Shown in pieces: positions 60,769 to 64,000 of a stretch of DNA of 64,000 bases. Each line of letters begins with the position of its first letter. Within the stretch, counting starts at the first letter, position 1. The notes under the pieces are model-generated. The model was not told where the DNA came from, ran no database searches, and saw only the letters and a program-made list of their open reading frames with translations. A program made the position numbers and the translations under genes. This stretch comes from Vreelandella profundi (GTDB taxonomy: Bacteria > Pseudomonadota > Gammaproteobacteria > Pseudomonadales > Halomonadaceae). The stretch covers positions 2,666,001 to 2,730,000 of the forward strand of contig NZ_CP077941.1 of assembly GCF_019722725.1 (NCBI RefSeq). The letters run 5' to 3'.

Positions 60769-63381
60769 CTAGACCGTTGCTGCTGGTTTGCTGTCAGGCT
60801 CGTCGGTTTGTTTTACTCGCCGACGGCGCTGCATTAATACCACCAGGCCAAAGACGATGAGCGCCGGAATCCATAGCCACTCTTTGGTCCAACGATTCAC
60901 GGGCGCCAGCACTTCAATAATCTCTTGATCAAAATCAAAGCCTAACTCAGCAGCCTGGCCGCCAAATTCAATGAAGTCGACCATGGCTTTGTCGCCATCC
61001 GCTACAAGCTCCATGCCCAGCGCTTCCATACGCTCTTCACCCGAATCACCGCTAGGAACAGGAACCAGAACATAGGTCGTCATTGGATCACCGTAATCAT
61101 TGACGCCGGCGATTTGCACGCGCAGGTTACTGCCGTCCTCGACATTGCCTAGCGCTTCGGCAAACTGGGTCGGCGGAATTGACTCGTAAGGGTTGTGAAT
61201 TCTGTCCATCCAAAAGCCTGGGCGGAACAGCGTAAAGGCCACTAACAGCAGCAACAGCGATTCATACCAGCGGCTACGAACAAGCATGTAGCCTTGCGTG
61301 CCCGCCGCAAATATCAGCATGGCACTGGTGGCGACAATAAACACTACAATGCCCTGTATCACCGTGACATCGATCAGCAGCAGATCGGTATTGAAGATGA
61401 ACAGGAACGGCAGTGCCGCTGTGCGTAGGCTGTAGTAAAAAGCCTGGAAGCCGGTGCGTAAGGGGTCACCTCCTGACACCGCAGCTGCAGCGAATGAGGC
61501 TAACCCCACCGGGGGCGTTACGTCCGCCATGATGCCGAAGTAGAACACGAACAGATGCACGGCAATCAGCGGTACGATCAGCCCATTCTGCTGACCCAGC
61601 AGCACAATCACCGGCGCCATGAGCGCGGAAACCACAATGTAGTTGGCCGTGGTAGGTAAGCCCATGCCCAAAATCAGACTTAACAGCGCGGTAAGCAGCA
61701 AAATCATCATCAGATTGCCGCCGGAAAGAATCTCCACGACGTCTGCCAGTACTAGGCCAACGCCGGTCTGAGACACGGCGCCCACCACGATACCGGCGGT
61801 AGCGGTGGCAATACCAATACCGATCATGTTACGCGCACCGGCTACAAGACCGTCCCAAAGATCTTTAAAGCCCTCTTTGACGTCCGCCGCGAACTTGCTG
61901 TGGCCACGGAAAAAGGCGATAACGGGGCGCTGAGTGACCATAATAAAGATCATAAACATGGTTGCCCAAAATGCTGACAGCCCTGGCGACATGCGCTCAA
62001 CCATCAAACACCACACCAGAACGACAACCGGTAGGATGTAATGCAGCCCAACCATTACCGTCGGCCGCGTTTGTGGAAGCGTTAACACCGCCGTATTCGG
62101 ATCATCCATCTCGAGTTCTGGATAGTTCGAGCTAACTTTCAATAGCCCGACATAAATAACCGCCAAGCCCACAGACACGACCCAAGGGGTCGACTCACCT
62201 AATACCGGCTTGAGCCAGCCAAGGCCGTAATAAACGACAAACGATAGCCCCATCAACAAAATCAGGCCGGTCATAAAACCAAGAATCTTGTTCAGCAAGG
62301 GGCGTTTAGGATTACTTGAAGGCAACCCCTTCATATCCGCTTTCAAGGCTTCAAGGTGAACAATATAGATAAGGGCAATATAGGAAATGATCGCAGGCAA
62401 AAAGGCATGCTTAATAACTTCGACGTAAGAAATACCCACGTACTCCACCATCAAGAACGCAGCGGCGCCCATGACCGGCGGCATGATTTGGCCATTCACC
62501 GAGGAGGCAACTTCAACAGCCCCCGCTTTTTCTGCACTGAAGCCAACGCGCTTCATCATCGGGATCGTAAACGTACCCGTAGTTACCGTATTGGCAATCG
62601 ACGATCCTGAGATCAAGCCAGTCAACCCTGACGCCACGACGGCGGCTTTGGCTGGCCCGCCTTTCAAGTGACCCAGCATAGAAAAAGCGACTTTAATGAA
62701 ATAGTTACCCGCACCGGCTTTCTCAAGCAGTGCGCCAAACAGAACAAATAGGAAAACAAAACTGGTAGAAACGCCCAGCGCAATACCAAATACCCCTTGG
62801 GTACCCAGCCACTGGTGATTAATCAAACCGCCTAAACTCACACCGCGGTGGGCCAAAATGCCCGGCATGTAAGGGCCAAACACCGAGTAGACAATAAACA
62901 ATCCCGCCACGATCATTAGCGGCGGCCCGAGCGCCCGCCGGGTGGCTTCTAGCAACATAATAATGCCAAGCACACCAATCACGATGTCTTGAGTGATAGG
63001 ACGCCCTGGGCGCTGTGCTAGGTCGGCATAAAAGATAAATAAGTATGCACCGCAGAAAGCAGCAACCGCGGCCAACGCCCAGTCTTGAAGCGGAATACGG
63101 TCACGCGGTGAGCGCTTAAATGCGGGGTAGGCCATAAAGGCAAGAAACAGCGCGAAGGCCAAATGAATCGAGCGTGATTCAGTGGCACTAAATACACCGA
63201 ACCCCACCATATACGGCAGCGGTGAAGCTATCCAAAGCTGAAACAGCGACCATATCGCTGCAATGCTTACCAACAGTTGCCCCGGCACGCCTGCGGGCTT
63301 TCTTGCTCCCGAGTCGCTGGAAGCAACCATATCATCTAGGTCACTTTCAGCGACCGCCGAAGGTTGTTTGTCATCACGCAT
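60769..63381 (-). CDS. TRAP transporter fused permease (DctQ-DctM, TAXI type) with C-terminal DUF3394-like domain
   Basis: Protein of 870 residues from ATG 63381 (MRDDKQPSAVAESDLDD); the track's TTG start is less likely. Four N-terminal helices replace DctQ and about twelve further helices form DctM ('AGAGNYFIKVAFSMLGHLKGGPAKAAVVASGLTGLISGSSIANTVTTG', 'GMGLPTTANYIVVSALMAPV', 'MADVTPPVGLASFAAAAVSGGDP'). A periplasmic loop of about 110 residues near the C-terminus and a last helix match the DUF3394 extension known in TAXI permeases. Substrate unknown. It sits between its receptor gene and the stress protein. Confidence 0.92.
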   Translation of the reverse strand: MRDDKQPSAVAESDLDDMVASSDSGARKPAGVPGQLLVSIAAIWSLFQLWIASPLPYMVGFGVFSATESRSIHLAFALFLAFMAYPAFKRSPRDRIPLQDWALAAVAAFCGAYLFIFYADLAQRPGRPITQDIVIGVLGIIMLLEATRRALGPPLMIVAGLFIVYSVFGPYMPGILAHRGVSLGGLINHQWLGTQGVFGIALGVSTSFVFLFVLFGALLEKAGAGNYFIKVAFSMLGHLKGGPAKAAVVASGLTGLISGSSIANTVTTGTFTIPMMKRVGFSAEKAGAVEVASSVNGQIMPPVMGAAAFLMVEYVGISYVEVIKHAFLPAIISYIALIYIVHLEALKADMKGLPSSNPKRPLLNKILGFMTGLILLMGLSFVVYYGLGWLKPVLGESTPWVVSVGLAVIYVGLLKVSSNYPELEMDDPNTAVLTLPQTRPTVMVGLHYILPVVVLVWCLMVERMSPGLSAFWATMFMIFIMVTQRPVIAFFRGHSKFAADVKEGFKDLWDGLVAGARNMIGIGIATATAGIVVGAVSQTGVGLVLADVVEILSGGNLMMILLLTALLSLILGMGLPTTANYIVVSALMAPVIVLLGQQNGLIVPLIAVHLFVFYFGIMADVTPPVGLASFAAAAVSGGDPLRTGFQAFYYSLRTAALPFLFIFNTDLLLIDVTVIQGIVVFIVATSAMLIFAAGTQGYMLVRSRWYESLLLLLVAFTLFRPGFWMDRIHNPYESIPPTQFAEALGNVEDGSNLRVQIAGVNDYGDPMTTYVLVPVPSGDSGEERMEALGMELVADGDKAMVDFIEFGGQAAELGFDFDQEIIEVLAPVNRWTKEWLWIPALIVFGLVVLMQRRRRVKQTDEPDSKPAATV

Positions 63382-63430
63382 ACGCTTGCCCTGCCTATGG
63401 TCAGCGCTGACAATCAGCGCTTTCAACAAG

Positions 63431-63459
63431 AAGCGCGGACACCCAGGGTGCCCGCGCTT
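63431..63459 (-). other. Intercistronic hairpin between TAXI receptor and permease genes
   Basis: AAGCGCGGACACCC against GGGTGCCCGCGCTT gives a long stem with one A-C mismatch and a one-base-centred loop. No long T-run follows, so it may be a partial terminator or an RNA stabiliser that raises receptor over permease levels, as is common in binding-protein operons. Confidence 0.6.
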
Positions 63460-63513
63460 TACTACTCGTGGTGAAGACTACTCACCGACCTATCTTTACG
63501 CTGGTGCTTAGAC

Positions 63514-64000
63514 TTACTCGATCCAGCCACGCTCACGGTAATAACGCGCGGCGCCGTCATGTAACGGAGCGGTTAAACCGTCAGAGATCATGTCTTCTTC
63601 ATTAAGATTTTCAAACGCTGGGTGCAGACGCTTGAAGCGGTCAAAGTTTTCAAATACTGCTTTCACCGTTTCATAGACAATGTCTTCATCAACATCGGCA
63701 GAAGAAACGAAGGTAGCGGCGACGCCAAAGGTTTCAACGTCTTCGTCGTTACCACGGTACAGGCCACCCGGAATCACAGAGCGAGTGTAGTACGGGTACT
63801 CTTCAATCAGCGCGTCGATTTTATCGCCGGTCACCGGCACTAAGCGCGCATCGATGGTAGTCGTGGCTTCTTGGATAGAACCGTTCGGGTGACCAACAAC
63901 ATATACCATCGCATCGATGTTGTTATCGGACAGGGCTGCAGACTGCTCGGCGGCATCTAACTGAGATGCTAGTGCAAAGGTGTCTTCGTCCCAGCCAAAC
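63514..64000 (-). CDS. TAXI-family TRAP solute receptor, C-terminal part
   Basis: The gene runs off the right edge; about 161 C-terminal residues are present, reading FGWDEDTFALASQLDAAEQ at the edge and ending RYYRERGWIE. 'DNNIDAMVYVVGHPNGSIQEATTTIDARLVPVTGDKIDAL' and 'LTAPLHDGAARYYRERGW' match the conserved C-terminal part of TAXI receptors (the LHPGAxxYYRExG-like ending). It captures a substrate, often glutamate-like or other organic acids, in the periplasm for the permease encoded downstream. Confidence 0.92.
   Translation of the reverse strand, partial: FGWDEDTFALASQLDAAEQSAALSDNNIDAMVYVVGHPNGSIQEATTTIDARLVPVTGDKIDALIEEYPYYTRSVIPGGLYRGNDEDVETFGVAATFVSSADVDEDIVYETVKAVFENFDRFKRLHPAFENLNEEDMISDGLTAPLHDGAARYYRERGWIE

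Noticed and set aside
60329..64000. TeaABCD ectoine transporter
   Set aside because: The permease is a fused DctQM of TAXI type and the receptor has the TAXI ending, whereas TeaABC has separate small and large permeases with a DctP-type receptor. Only the stress protein resembles TeaD.

Overview
The window reads as chromosome of a halophilic gammaproteobacterium of the Halomonas group. This rests on the complete ectoine-degradation cluster doeA-doeB-doeX-doeC-doeD (20290-26270), a BetT-type choline carrier, two TRAP transporters, and gene families and codon use typical of Halomonadaceae. No phage, insertion sequence, CRISPR array or RNA gene was recognised. Genes are densely packed, with many ATGA-type overlaps and three convergent pairs whose stop codons overlap by four bases. 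The species assignment is an inference from gene content.

Left part (1-16 kb): a truncated Lrp-type regulator diverges from leuA. It is followed by two tandem crcB fluoride channel genes joined to a BASS/ACR3-type carrier, a SulP anion transporter with a universal stress protein, and an NAD-type isocitrate dehydrogenase. A metal block holds a Zn/Cd P-type ATPase, its divergent MerR regulator with a clear operator, and a ZIP carrier. Then come a 1-Cys peroxiredoxin, a CNNM/CorC protein, luxS, an ABM monooxygenase, a DUF302 protein and a class II haloacid dehalogenase.

Middle (16-45 kb): a two-component pair whose response regulator is broken by a one-base frameshift lies before a TonB-dependent receptor, with Fur-like sites in front of both. 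The doe cluster follows, then ghrA, a DUF3108 protein and a LysO exporter. At 29-36.6 kb a GntR regulator faces apnO, a TRAP transporter (dctPQM), a RuBisCO-like protein and a DUF1537 kinase. This is a probable D-apionate uptake and degradation operon. Next are a fused SpmA-SpmB protein, a LysR regulator, an OsmC-YcaO fusion, a TetR/fabF divergent pair, and a TetR regulator with a fluoroacetate-dehalogenase-like hydrolase.

Right part (45-64 kb): an RND efflux operon carries its own histidine kinase and response regulator. It is followed by a lipoprotein esterase, a small Spy-like periplasmic protein, betT with a BetI-like operator, and an ExaC-type aldehyde dehydrogenase. A TorS-like hybrid kinase is paired with a periplasmic molybdopterin-fold protein that has no cysteine. 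The window ends in a TAXI-type TRAP operon (receptor, fused permease, universal stress protein) whose 3' region holds four tandem 15-bp repeats before a strong terminator.

The most interesting points are the TRAP-linked RuBisCO-like apionate pathway, the hybrid kinase with a cysteine-free molybdopterin-fold partner, the co-occurrence of a fluoroacetate-dehalogenase-like enzyme and paired fluoride channels, and the broken response regulator.
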